Both the position numbers and the translations under genes were made by a program. Positions 41,385 to 50,145 of a stretch of 64,000 nt of DNA are shown piece by piece (the first letter of the stretch is position 1; every line of letters starts with the position of its first letter). The notes beneath the pieces were generated by a model that was given only the letters and a program-made list of their open reading frames with translations, had not been told where the DNA came from and ran no database searches. The stretch is taken from positions 186,001 to 250,000 of the forward strand of contig CAWDXZ010000003.1 in assembly GCA_963806455.1 (NCBI GenBank), written 5' to 3'. Source of the DNA: Bog-756 sp963806455. GTDB lineage: Bacteria; Actinomycetota; Acidimicrobiia; Acidimicrobiales; RAAP-2.

Positions 41385-43040
41385 ATGAGCATGCCGGACG
41401 GCACGGTCGACGTCTTCGGGACGGAGGAATGGCACCGTCTGGCCGCCCATTTCGACCACCTGCGCCACCGCACCCTGCGACAGCTGTTCGACGACGATCC
41501 GGGCCGGGGAGAGGCCATGTCGGTGACGGCGGCCGACCTCCACCTGGACTACTCGAAGCACCGGGCCACGGGTGAGACGTTGGCCCTGCTCACGGCGGTC
41601 GCCCGGCGGGCCGGTGTCGAGGAGTGGCGGGACGCCATGTTCGGCGGCCGCCACGTCAACACCACCGAGGGCCGGGCTGTGCTCCATGTGGCGCTGCGCA
41701 TGCCCCGGGGCACTCGGCTCGAGGTGGACGGCCGCGACGTGGTGGCCGACGTGCACGAGGTGCTGGACCGGATGGGGGCGGCCGCCTCCCGGCTGCGTTC
41801 GGGGGAGTGGACCGGGCACACCGGCCGGCGGATCCGCACGGTGGTCAACATCGGCATCGGCGGGTCGGACCTCGGCCCGGCCATGGCCTATGAGGCCCTG
41901 CGGGACTACGCCACCCCGGAGATCGAGTGCCGTTTCGTCTCGAACATCGACCCCGTCGACCTCTACCTCGAGACAGCCGGCCTCGACCCGGCCGAGACGC
42001 TGTTCGTCGTGTGCTCCAAGACCTTCACCACCCTCGAGACCCTGACCAACGCGGCCGCGGCCCGGCGGTGGCTGCTCGAGGGGCTGGGGTCGGGGGACGG
42101 GGCCGTGTCCCGCCACTTCGTGGCGGTGTCCACCAACGAGACGGCCGTCGAGGAGTTCGGCATCGACCCGGACAACATGTTCGGGTTCTGGGACTGGGTC
42201 GGGGGGCGGTACTCCTACGACTCCGCCGTCGGGTTCTCGCTGATGGTCGCCATCGGCCCCGACGTCTTCGCCGACATGCTCTCGGGCTTCCATGCCATCG
42301 ACCGCCACTTCGCCACCGCCCCGCTCGAGGCCAACATGCCGGTCATACAGGGCATGCTCAATGTCTGGTACGACAACCTGTTCGGGGCGGAGACCCACGC
42401 CGTGCTCCCCTACAGCCAACGCCTGGCCCGCTTCCCGGCCTATCTCCAGCAGCTGACCATGGAGTCGAACGGCAAGTCGGTTCGCCGGGACGGCTCACCG
42501 GTTGGGGGGCGGACCGGCGAGATCTTCTGGGGCGAGCCCGGCACAAACGGGCAGCACGCCTTCTACCAGCTCATGCACCAGGGAACCACGCTCATCCCGG
42601 CCGACTTCATCGGGTTCGTCGAATCCACCCACGAGAACGGCACCCAGCACGACCTGCTCATGGCCAACTGCTTCGCCCAGTCCGAGGTGCTGGCCTTCGG
42701 GCGTACCGCCGAGGAGGTGGCCGCGGACGGGACGCCAGCCGCTCTGGTCCCCCACAAGGTGATGCCGGGCAACCGTCCGAGCTCGACCATCCTGGCCCCG
42801 AAGCTCACCCCCTCGGTCCTCGGCCAACTGGTGGCGCTCTACGAGCACACCGTGTTCACCGAGGGCGTGGTCTGGGGGATCGACTCGTTCGACCAGTGGG
42901 GTGTGGAGCTGGGCAAGGCCATGGCCCGGCAGCTCGCCCCGGCGCTCAGTGGCGCCGAGCCACCCGACCTCGGCGGTCTGGACAGCTCGACGGCCGCCCT
43001 GGTCCGGCGGTACCGCTCCGGGCGTCACCGGCCTGTCTGA
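41385..43040 (+). CDS. pgi: Glucose-6-phosphate isomerase
   Basis: 551 aa. Interconverts glucose-6-phosphate and fructose-6-phosphate. Signatures: VVNIGIGGSDLGPAM, VCSKTFTTLETLTNA, GFWDWVGGRYSYDSAVGFSL, MESNGKSV, EIFWGEPGTNGQHAFYQL (catalytic Glu region) and GIDSFDQWGVELGK with the late Lys. The ATG at 41385 has GGAGG about 10 bases upstream. It supplies the substrate of ino1, although the genes are far apart. Confidence 0.97.
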   Translation: MSMPDGTVDVFGTEEWHRLAAHFDHLRHRTLRQLFDDDPGRGEAMSVTAADLHLDYSKHRATGETLALLTAVARRAGVEEWRDAMFGGRHVNTTEGRAVLHVALRMPRGTRLEVDGRDVVADVHEVLDRMGAAASRLRSGEWTGHTGRRIRTVVNIGIGGSDLGPAMAYEALRDYATPEIECRFVSNIDPVDLYLETAGLDPAETLFVVCSKTFTTLETLTNAAAARRWLLEGLGSGDGAVSRHFVAVSTNETAVEEFGIDPDNMFGFWDWVGGRYSYDSAVGFSLMVAIGPDVFADMLSGFHAIDRHFATAPLEANMPVIQGMLNVWYDNLFGAETHAVLPYSQRLARFPAYLQQLTMESNGKSVRRDGSPVGGRTGEIFWGEPGTNGQHAFYQLMHQGTTLIPADFIGFVESTHENGTQHDLLMANCFAQSEVLAFGRTAEEVAADGTPAALVPHKVMPGNRPSSTILAPKLTPSVLGQLVALYEHTVFTEGVVWGIDSFDQWGVELGKAMARQLAPALSGAEPPDLGGLDSSTAALVRRYRSGRHRPV

Positions 43041-43047
43041 GAGGAGG

Positions 43048-43067
43048 GTCGGCCGGCTCAGGCCGAC
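43048..43067. terminator. Bidirectional hairpin between pgi and desaturase genes
   Basis: GTCGGCC (43048-43054), a GGCTCA loop and GGCCGAC (43061-43067) form a 7-bp perfect stem in the gap between the two convergent stops. Confidence 0.55.
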
Positions 43068-44005
43068 GCCAATGCCCGCCACAGGGAGCGGTAGTTGGGA
43101 TAGGTGAGGGCGTCGGTGACGTAGCCGGCCCGCTCCAGCTCGGCATGGAAGGCCGGCAGGTTGCGGAACGGGACCCCCATGTCCACGTGGTGGGCCAGGT
43201 GCCAACCGGTGTTGTAGGGGACGAACCAGAACCGGGCCAACCATGACTGGCGCACATTGTGGGTGGTGACCCGCCGGTCGGCACTGGCTTCGAGCCCACC
43301 GTGCTCGGCGATGGCCCGCAGCCGGTTGATCACCCGCCACTGGGTCATCCAGGGCAGCCACCACAGCAGCGGGTAGATCCACCAGCGGCCGGTGGCGGCC
43401 CACATGGCCCCCCACAGGACCAGCTGCACGCCGATGATGGACAGCGAGACCGACCGGAACGACCGGCTCTTCAGGGACTTGAACAGGGGGGTGAAGTTCT
43501 TCCAGCCGGAGATGCCCACGGCATCCCGCCACAGGCGGCGGCGGAGGGTCCGGCGATCGCACCGGTAGCCGCCGTAGAAGGCCATGTCCGGCTCGCGGGG
43601 ACCGAACTCCTCCTTGTGGTGGGCGAAATGACCGCGCCGGTAGATGGAGATGGGCGTCCAGGTGGGGTAGGCGATGAGCCAGGTGCCGACCCAGTCGTTG
43701 GCCCGCTTGTCGGTGAAGAGGAGCTTGTGGGCCGCCTCGTGCATGAGGATGGCGAACCGGGCGTACATGGGGCCCATGAGGACGAAGGCGGCCAGGTAGC
43801 CCAGGGGGTTGTCGATCCAGACGGCGGCTCCGATGATGACGGCGACCCACAGCCAGACCGAGGCGACGCTGACGGCGTTTCGCCCGTTGGCGATCCGGCG
43901 GAGCTCGCGTCGCAGCTCGGGGCGGGCCATGCCGTTGCCCAAGAGCCGCTCGCTGGGCAGGACTGCCGGCCGGGCCGTCGGCTGGGCCACCATGGTGAGC
44001 GCCAT
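43058..44005 (-). CDS. Membrane fatty acid desaturase family protein
   Basis: 315 aa. Three histidine boxes bind the di-iron centre: HEAAHK (His89, His93), HFAHHKEEF (His126, 129, 130) and WHLAHHVDMG (about 268-277). Membrane helices lie around residues 47-80 and 170-210. Fatty acyl chains or an aromatic/alkane substrate are possible; specificity cannot be told. It diverges from the PaaX-family gene with only 26 bases between starts. Confidence 0.9.
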   Translation of the reverse strand: MALTMVAQPTARPAVLPSERLLGNGMARPELRRELRRIANGRNAVSVASVWLWVAVIIGAAVWIDNPLGYLAAFVLMGPMYARFAILMHEAAHKLLFTDKRANDWVGTWLIAYPTWTPISIYRRGHFAHHKEEFGPREPDMAFYGGYRCDRRTLRRRLWRDAVGISGWKNFTPLFKSLKSRSFRSVSLSIIGVQLVLWGAMWAATGRWWIYPLLWWLPWMTQWRVINRLRAIAEHGGLEASADRRVTTHNVRQSWLARFWFVPYNTGWHLAHHVDMGVPFRNLPAFHAELERAGYVTDALTYPNYRSLWRALASA

Positions 44006-44031
44006 GGTGTGATATTACAGAAATCAGACAG
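44006..44031. promoter_or_regulatory. Compact divergent promoter/operator, desaturase and PaaX-family genes
   Basis: The 26-base gap contains the imperfect palindrome TGTGATATTACA (44008-44019), AT-rich against its surroundings, and -10-like strings on both strands. Binding of the PaaX-type protein here would control both genes. Confidence 0.45.
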
Positions 44032-44811
44032 ATGACGCAACTCGGTAATACGACCCCGCTGACCGCCCGGTCCGTGCTGGCCAGCGCCCTGCTGGGCCAG
44101 GAGCCCCCGGAGCTGCCCGTCGCCCACCTGGTCCACCTGGCCTCGTTGTTCGGCATCAACGAGAACCGGGCCCGGGTGGCGCTGAGCCGGATGGTGGCGG
44201 CGGGCGAGGCCTCGACCGACGGGTCGGGACGCTACCGGCTGGGCGGCCACCTCCTGGGCCGCCAGGCGCGCCAGAACCAGAGCCGCCGGGCCGAGACCCG
44301 GCCGTGGACTGGGGACTGGCGCCTGGTGGTGGTCACCGGCACCGGCCGGGCCGCCGATCACCGCTCGGCCCTGCGCCGCCGCCTGGCGCTGGCCCGGCTG
44401 GCCGAGCAGCGCGAGGGGGTGTGGCTCCGGCCGGACAACATCGACCTCAGCCCCGATCCGGCCGGCGAGCCCGGCATCGTGGTCTACACGGCGGTGCCCG
44501 ACGGCGACGGCGCCGGCCTGGCCGCGGGCCTGTTCGACCTCGAGGGATGGGCGCGACGGGCTGACCGGCTGGTCGACCGGCTCGACCGGCTCCCGACCCG
44601 TGGCCCCGAGGACCTGGCCCCCGGGTTCGAGCTGTCGGCGACCGTGCTGCGGCACCTGCAGTCCGATCCCCTCTTGCCCTCCGAGCTCCTGCCGGCCGAC
44701 TGGCCCGGGCCGGCCCTCCGCCGCACGTATGACACCTGGGACCGGCGGTACCGCCGGGTGCTCGCCCGCTGGGGTCGGGGCACTGACGCCGGGCCGGCAC
44801 CGCCCGGCTAG
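44032..44811 (+). CDS. PaaX-family transcriptional regulator
   Basis: 259 aa. N-terminal winged helix with LTARSVLASALLGQEPPELPVAHLVHLASLFGINENRARVALSRMVAAGEASTDGSGRYRLG, then a middle domain starting WTGDWRLVVVTG and a C-terminal helical part (SDPLLPSELLPADWPGPALRRTYDTWDRRYRRVL), the full PaaX order. Characterised members repress phenylacetate or other aromatic/acyl catabolism genes. The neighbouring desaturase is the probable target. Confidence 0.93.
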   Translation: MTQLGNTTPLTARSVLASALLGQEPPELPVAHLVHLASLFGINENRARVALSRMVAAGEASTDGSGRYRLGGHLLGRQARQNQSRRAETRPWTGDWRLVVVTGTGRAADHRSALRRRLALARLAEQREGVWLRPDNIDLSPDPAGEPGIVVYTAVPDGDGAGLAAGLFDLEGWARRADRLVDRLDRLPTRGPEDLAPGFELSATVLRHLQSDPLLPSELLPADWPGPALRRTYDTWDRRYRRVLARWGRGTDAGPAPPG

Positions 44812-44849
44812 CCACTGCCGTCCAACCCGGGCGAGGAGGGCGACCCCGT

Positions 44850-44855
44850 TAGGAT
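44850..44855 (+). promoter_or_regulatory. -10 candidate (TAGGAT) for the SDR gene
   Basis: TAGGAT lies 65 bases before the SDR ATG; GAGGAAGGGCGCG just before the ATG can act as ribosome-binding site. Confidence 0.35.
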
Positions 44856-44920
44856 CGGCCGACCAGGATGGCCCCCCCGGGCGGACGGGCACGGGCATCC
44901 CCCCACCGAGGAAGGGCGCG

Positions 44921-45784
44921 ATGACCGACGAGCTGACCATCGGGGCCGAACCGCCGCTCGCCGGCCGGGTCGCCGTCATCACCGGCGGTGGGCGCGGCCA
45001 GGGCCGGAGCCATGCTGTCGAGTTCGCCCGTCTCGGTGCCCAGGTGGCGGTCTGCGACCTCGGTCACGACCTCGACACGGTGGGCTACCCGATGGCCACC
45101 GACGACGACCTGGCCGAGACGGTGCGGCTGGTCGAAGCGCAGGGCCGCACGTGCGCGTCAGCCGTGGTCGACGTGCGGGATCTGGACGCCATGACCGCGT
45201 TCGTCGACGGCGTCCACGAGCAGCTGGGGTCCGTCGACATCCTGGTGGCCAATGCCGGTGTGTCGACCATGGGCTCCATCTGCACCATGGACGCCACCCA
45301 GTGGAGCGAGACGCTCGATGTCAACCTGACCGGCGTGTTCAACGCCATGCGGGCGGCGGCACCGCACATGCGCCGTCAGCGCTGGGGCCGGATCATCGGC
45401 ATCTCCTCGATGATGGGCCGCTCCTCGAACCCGGGCATCCCCGCCTACGTCGCGTCGAAATGGGGTGTGATCGGCCTGTGCAAGTCGGTGGCCTACGAGC
45501 TCGCCGCCTTCGGGATCACCGTCAACGCGGTGGCCCCCGGCAACGTGTCCACGGCCATGATCCACAACGACGTGCTGTACCGGCTGATGCGTCCCGACCT
45601 CGAGCACCCCGGCCGCGACGACGTGGCCCCGGGCATGGCCTCCCTCCACGTGCAGCCGGTGCCATGGATCGAACCGGAAGAGGTCACCGCGGCCGTGGTC
45701 TATCTGGCCTCGGAGGCGGCCCGGCATGTCACGGGCGCGGTGATCGACGTGGACGCCGGGGCCTCCGCCCGGTTCACGGGCTGA
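44921..45784 (+). CDS. SDR oxidoreductase of the mycofactocin-coupled type
   Basis: 287 aa. Cofactor motif VITGGGRGQGRSHAVEFARLGAQVAVCDL, NAG motif LVANAGVST, catalytic Ser in GISSMMG and YVASK. The insert after the second strand (DLDTVGYPMATDDDLAETVRLVEAQGR) is the mark of mycofactocin-associated SDRs, which hold NAD tightly and pass electrons to mycofactocin. No mft genes are in the window. It oxidises an unknown alcohol. Confidence 0.9.
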   Translation: MTDELTIGAEPPLAGRVAVITGGGRGQGRSHAVEFARLGAQVAVCDLGHDLDTVGYPMATDDDLAETVRLVEAQGRTCASAVVDVRDLDAMTAFVDGVHEQLGSVDILVANAGVSTMGSICTMDATQWSETLDVNLTGVFNAMRAAAPHMRRQRWGRIIGISSMMGRSSNPGIPAYVASKWGVIGLCKSVAYELAAFGITVNAVAPGNVSTAMIHNDVLYRLMRPDLEHPGRDDVAPGMASLHVQPVPWIEPEEVTAAVVYLASEAARHVTGAVIDVDAGASARFTG

Positions 45785-45807
45785 GCCGGGCCTGGTCGTC
45801 CCCGGGG

Positions 45808-48072
45808 CTACTGTCGAGCCATGGCCGCCCGCTCCTCCGCTTCGGCCCGGGCGGAGCCGTCGGAGCTGTTCCCCCGCACGAGTGCCACGTCGAGCCGGGT
45901 CAGGCGGCCCTCGAAAGGGAAATGGCCGCGGTAGCGCTCGCTGACCGGTGAGCCGTGGTCGTAGCCGATGCTCGGTCCCACGCTCGAGATCATGGTCATG
46001 GCGAAGGGCACCGACAGGCGGCCGCAGTCGCGCCCGTCGATGACGAGGGTGGCCTCACCGCTCTTGCCCGAGCGCCGGAACCGCACCCCGACGGCCGAAG
46101 GTCCGACCGGGACGGGATGGTCGGAGACGGCCACGTGGTGGTCGCCGAAGCAGTTGTAGTCGAAGACCAGTCGATCGTCCTGGACGAACAGGCTCACCCC
46201 GGAGTTCTCCGTGCCCGAGGCGTAGAGGACCCCGCCGGCCCCGGCGGGCCGGTCGATGGCGGCGGTCATGTCCCAGCCGCGACCACCGAGTGAGGGTGCC
46301 ACCTGGCCCGGCAGGGGCGACATGGGCGGGAAGTAGGAGTAGCGGCGGCTCTCGGGGTGGGGCGACCGGTCGCGGTAGCGGGTGAAGAACAGCTCGATGG
46401 TCCGGTCGTCGAGCGGCAGGACGCCGTACTCCTCGGCCTCGGTCCACCACCGCCTGACCATCTCGGCCAGCTTGTCCGGCAGTTCGGCGGCCAGGTTGTG
46501 GCACTCCGAACGGTCCTCGGCCAGGTGGTAGAGCTCCCAGTCGTCCTGGTCGAAGGGAACCCCGGGCTGGTGACGGGTGACCGCCTTCCAGCCGTCGGCG
46601 TAGATGGCCCGGTGGCCCATCATTTCGTAGTACTGGACGGTCTTTCGGCTCGGCTCGTCGGGGCCGTCGAAGGTGTAGTCCATCGAGACGCCGGAGACCG
46701 GGATCTGCCCCAGCCCGCGGTACACCGACGGCGGCTCGACGCCCAAGGCCTCGTAGATGGTGGGGACGATGTCGTTCACGTGGTGGAACTGGTCGCGCAG
46801 CCCGCCCCGGTCGCCGATCCGGGCGGGCCAGTGCACGATCAACGGCACGTGCACGCCGCCCTCGTGGGTGTTCTGCTTGTACCACTTGAACGGGGTGTTG
46901 CCCGCCTGGGCCCAGCCCCACGGGTAGTTGCAGTGGCTGTGGGGGCCGCCGATGTCGTCGAGGCGCCCGACCGCCTCGTCCGGCGACTCCACCAGGAAGT
47001 TGAAGTACTTCATCTCGTGCATCACCCCGAAGGGGCCCCCTTCCTGGCTGGCCCCGTTGTCCGACAGCAGCACGAACAAGGTGTTGTCCAGTCGGCCCAG
47101 GCGCTCGAGGGCGCTGACCAGCCGGCCGATCTGGGCGTCGGTGTGCTCGAGGAAGGCGGCGAAGGCCTCCTGCAGCCGGCTGGCCAGCCGCCGGTGGTTG
47201 TCGGGGAGGGTGTCCCAGGGTTCGACCCCGGGGTTGCGCGGGGCCAGCTCGGTGTCGGGCGGGAGGAGGCCCAGCTCCAGCTGGCGGGCGAACCAGCGGT
47301 CGCGGGCGACGTCCCACCCGTCGTCGAACCGGCCCCGGTACCGCTGCAGATAGGCGTCGGGGGCCTGATGCGGCGCGTGCATGGCGCCGAAGGCGAGGTA
47401 GGTGAAGAAGGGGCGGTCCGGCCGGATCGACGTCGAGTCGTGGATGAAGCGGATGGCGTGGTCGACGAGGTCCTCGCTCAGGTGGTAGCCGTCCTCGGCG
47501 GTGCCCGGCGGCTCCACGGCGTGATTGTCGTAGACCAACTCGGGATGGAACTGGTCGGTCTCGCCTTCGAGGAACCCGTAGTAGCGGTCGAAGCCACGTT
47601 GGCACGGCCACTGGTCGTAGGGTCCGGCGGCCGACGCGTTCTCCATCCCGCACAGGTGCCACTTGCCGACGGCGAACGTGGCGTAGCCCTCCCCTCGCAG
47701 TACCTCGGCCACGGTGGCGGCGTGATTGGTGATGTGGCCGCGCATGTTCGGGTATCCGCTGTCGAAGTTGGAGAGCGAGCGCATCCCCACCGTGTGGTGA
47801 TTGCGCCCGGTGAGGAGCGCCGCCCGGGTCGGCGAGCACAGGGGGGTCACGTGGAAGTTGGTGTAGCGGAGGCCGCCGACCGCCAACCGGTCGATCGTGG
47901 GCGTGACCAGATCGGAGCCGTAGCACCCGAAATGGGAGAAGCCGGTGTCGTCGAGCAGGATGAGCACCACGTCGGGAGCGCCCTCTCCCGGGTGGGCCGG
48001 GGTCGGCCACCAGGGCGTCGACTCCGCCTCGGTCCGCTCGATGATGCCGCCGAACTCCTCGTAGCTCCTCAT
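45808..48072 (-). CDS. Arylsulfatase (formylglycine-dependent)
   Basis: 754 aa alkaline-phosphatase-superfamily sulfatase. The metal-binding N-terminus is DVVLILLDDTGFSHFGCYGS, and the formylglycine motif is CSPTR with Cys79 (PLCSPTRAALLTGRNHH), followed by GKWHLC and LLSDNGASQEGG. The C-terminal 200 residues are beta-rich. No signal peptide is seen, so it may act in the cytosol. A formylglycine-generating enzyme is needed but is not in the window. Confidence 0.95.
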   Translation of the reverse strand: MRSYEEFGGIIERTEAESTPWWPTPAHPGEGAPDVVLILLDDTGFSHFGCYGSDLVTPTIDRLAVGGLRYTNFHVTPLCSPTRAALLTGRNHHTVGMRSLSNFDSGYPNMRGHITNHAATVAEVLRGEGYATFAVGKWHLCGMENASAAGPYDQWPCQRGFDRYYGFLEGETDQFHPELVYDNHAVEPPGTAEDGYHLSEDLVDHAIRFIHDSTSIRPDRPFFTYLAFGAMHAPHQAPDAYLQRYRGRFDDGWDVARDRWFARQLELGLLPPDTELAPRNPGVEPWDTLPDNHRRLASRLQEAFAAFLEHTDAQIGRLVSALERLGRLDNTLFVLLSDNGASQEGGPFGVMHEMKYFNFLVESPDEAVGRLDDIGGPHSHCNYPWGWAQAGNTPFKWYKQNTHEGGVHVPLIVHWPARIGDRGGLRDQFHHVNDIVPTIYEALGVEPPSVYRGLGQIPVSGVSMDYTFDGPDEPSRKTVQYYEMMGHRAIYADGWKAVTRHQPGVPFDQDDWELYHLAEDRSECHNLAAELPDKLAEMVRRWWTEAEEYGVLPLDDRTIELFFTRYRDRSPHPESRRYSYFPPMSPLPGQVAPSLGGRGWDMTAAIDRPAGAGGVLYASGTENSGVSLFVQDDRLVFDYNCFGDHHVAVSDHPVPVGPSAVGVRFRRSGKSGEATLVIDGRDCGRLSVPFAMTMISSVGPSIGYDHGSPVSERYRGHFPFEGRLTRLDVALVRGNSSDGSARAEAEERAAMARQ

Positions 48073-48259
48073 GGCCGGTCCTTCCCGGTAGTGGGCGATG
48101 GGCCCCGGTCGACCCGTGGGCCCACTTATGGCACAAGGTATGACAGTAATAGTCGGGCCCGCCCCTGTCGACGCCCCGGTCGGGTCGCGGTGGGCCCCGC
48201 CAGGTTAGGGCCGAGGTCAAGGTGGTGCCGGCGGGTGCCGATGCTCATGGCACAAACGG
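48073..48259. other. Sulfatase / small zinc protein divergent gap
   Basis: 187 bp, less GC-rich around 48125-48155. The string ATGGCACAA occurs twice (near 48128 and 48247). Promoters for both genes should be here, but no clear -35/-10 pair stands out. Confidence 0.3.
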
Positions 48260-48571
48260 GTGGAGCCGTCGTGGGAGGAAGCCGCAGAAGCGGAGGAAGA
48301 GGTGCCGGTGGAACTCGTCCGACAGCAGACGAAGGTTGGACCGACCGGCGGCCGCGGCGGGGTCACCGAGCTGCCGCCGGTGCCCACCGGTCCCGTGGTC
48401 GCAGAGAGGGTCTGGGCCCTGGTCCGCCCGCTCGGTCCGGGCTCGAGGTTCGGTCGTCTGCGATGGGGTGGCCCCTGCGTCAACTGCGGGGACATGGTCC
48501 CGCCCGGCGAGCGCGGGTGGATCGAGCCGACGTTCGAACAAGTGCTGTGCGAGGTGTGCTGGCCCGGCTGA
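48260..48571 (+). CDS. Small hypothetical protein with C-terminal zinc-finger-like CxxC pairs
   Basis: 103 aa. The N-terminal half is acidic (EEAAEAEEEV); the C-terminal part has CVNCGDMVPPGERGWIEPTFEQVLCEVCWPG, with two CxxC pairs 19 residues apart, suited to one zinc. No family is recognised. The GTG start has no strong ribosome-binding site. Divergent from the sulfatase. Confidence 0.5.
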   Translation: MEPSWEEAAEAEEEVPVELVRQQTKVGPTGGRGGVTELPPVPTGPVVAERVWALVRPLGPGSRFGRLRWGGPCVNCGDMVPPGERGWIEPTFEQVLCEVCWPG

Positions 48572-48782
48572 CCGGCTGACTGCCATCGGGAAGCCTCGGC
48601 CCGATGGCGAGGTCGGCGAGGTCGGCGGCCCCCGGATCGGGGCCGGTACGGTTGTGCCGCCCTGACGAGCCGGCACCGAGCGGACGACGAAGGACCGGTA
48701 CGACGACCCGAGGACCGAGCATCATCCCAACCCCGTCGACCGGTGGCGAGCCGGTTGCGGCGGGAGCGCCGGCGGTGGGGCG

Positions 48783-49376
48783 GTGACCGGGGGCCTGTTG
48801 TTCCTCGGCACCGAGGCGTCGGCTCCTCTCGCCACCGCCCTCGACGCGGCGGTGACCCCGGTCCCCGATCTGACCCTCGACGTGCGGTGGTCGCAGGGAG
48901 CGGTCGTCGAGAGGTGGCGGTCCCAGATGGCGGCGGGCGGCCCGGTCGGCTCGGTGGTCGTGGCGGTCTGGCCCCACGTGCCCGGGCCGGCGGCGGTGGT
49001 CGATCTCGACACCGAGAGCTGGATGGCCACGACGGAGGTGCCGATCACCCTGTGGTTCGCGTCCCTGGCGCTCGCGGGCGACCGGTGCGCGGCCGGGGGC
49101 CAGGTGGTGGCGGTGGTCGACCGCCCGGACCCGCGACTGTCGGCCGGCTGGGGTGGTCCGGCCGCGGTCGCCGATGCGGTCGAGGTGATGACCCGGTCCC
49201 TGGCCCAGGCCCATGCGTCCCGCCGGGTCCGGGTCAACGCCGTCACCACCCCGGCCCGGCTGGCCGGTGGGGCCGGTACGGCCGTTGACGACGTGGCCGC
49301 AGCGGTGGTCATGCTGCTGTCCGGCCGTGCGGCGGGAGTGACGGCCAACATCATCCGCGTCGGGGGTTCGCGGTGA
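48783..49376 (+). CDS. Degenerate SDR-like protein
   Basis: 197 aa. The C-terminal half follows the SDR fold (RRVRVNAVTTPARL ... VAAAVVMLLSGRAAGVTANIIRVGGSR), but the N-terminal glycine-rich cofactor motif is missing (LLFLGTEASAPLATAL) and there is no YxxxK. It overlaps the following complete SDR by 4 bases (GTGA). It may be an inactive partner subunit of that enzyme; this is inference. Confidence 0.7.
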   Translation: MTGGLLFLGTEASAPLATALDAAVTPVPDLTLDVRWSQGAVVERWRSQMAAGGPVGSVVVAVWPHVPGPAAVVDLDTESWMATTEVPITLWFASLALAGDRCAAGGQVVAVVDRPDPRLSAGWGGPAAVADAVEVMTRSLAQAHASRRVRVNAVTTPARLAGGAGTAVDDVAAAVVMLLSGRAAGVTANIIRVGGSR

Positions 49377-50137
49377 CGGGTTCGGGCCCACCCGTGGTGC
49401 TGGTCACCGGGGCCAGCGGTGGCGTGGGACGGGGTATCGCCGTCTCCTGCGGGGCGGCCGGGTGGACGGTGTGGGTGGCGGCGCGCCGGGCGGCCGAGGG
49501 GCGCACCGTGGCCGACGAGGTGGACCGGGCGGGCGGCCGGGGCCGCTTCGTCCGGTGCGACGTGGGGGACGGCGACTCGGTGTCGGCGGCCGTGGCCGAG
49601 GCGGTGGGGACGGACGGTTCGCTCCACGGGGTGGTCCACAACGCCACCAGCGGGCTCTCCCCGCAACCGGTGGACCCCTCCACCGTGACCATGGACGATC
49701 TCCATGACCACGTGGCCGTCTCCCTGCGGGGGGCCTATCTCCTGGCCCGGGCCGCCCACCCGCACCTGGCCGCCCGCCGGGGCAGCATGGTGCTGCTGAC
49801 ATCGGAGGCGGGCTTCGAGGGGAAGATGCGGTTGGCCCCCTATGCCATGGTCAAAGGGGGGCTCCGGGGCCTCACCCGGGCCTGGGCCCGGGAGTGGGGG
49901 CCTGCCGGTGTCCGGGTCAACTGTGTGGCACCGCTGGCCCAGTCGCCGGCGGTCGACGCGGCCATGGCCGCCGATGCGACCATGGCCGATCGGGTCCTCG
50001 GGGGCCATCCCCTCGGCCGCCTGGGCGACCCCGTGGAGGAGATCGGCCCGGTCGTGCGGTTCCTCCTCTCCGACCAGGCCGCCTACGTCACCGGAGCGAC
50101 CGTCATGGTCGACGGTGGCAATTACCCGATCAGTTGA
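49373..50137 (+). CDS. SDR family oxidoreductase
   Basis: 254 aa classical SDR. LVTGASGGVGRGIAVSCGAAGWTVWVAAR (cofactor motif TGASGGVG), VVHNATSG, catalytic Ser in LLTSEAG and YAMVK, then RVNCVAPLAQ and the C-terminal YVTGATVMVDGGNYPIS. Substrate unknown. It is translationally coupled to the degenerate SDR before it. Confidence 0.92.
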   Translation: MTGSGPPVVLVTGASGGVGRGIAVSCGAAGWTVWVAARRAAEGRTVADEVDRAGGRGRFVRCDVGDGDSVSAAVAEAVGTDGSLHGVVHNATSGLSPQPVDPSTVTMDDLHDHVAVSLRGAYLLARAAHPHLAARRGSMVLLTSEAGFEGKMRLAPYAMVKGGLRGLTRAWAREWGPAGVRVNCVAPLAQSPAVDAAMAADATMADRVLGGHPLGRLGDPVEEIGPVVRFLLSDQAAYVTGATVMVDGGNYPIS

Positions 50138-50145
50138 GGCCGGCC

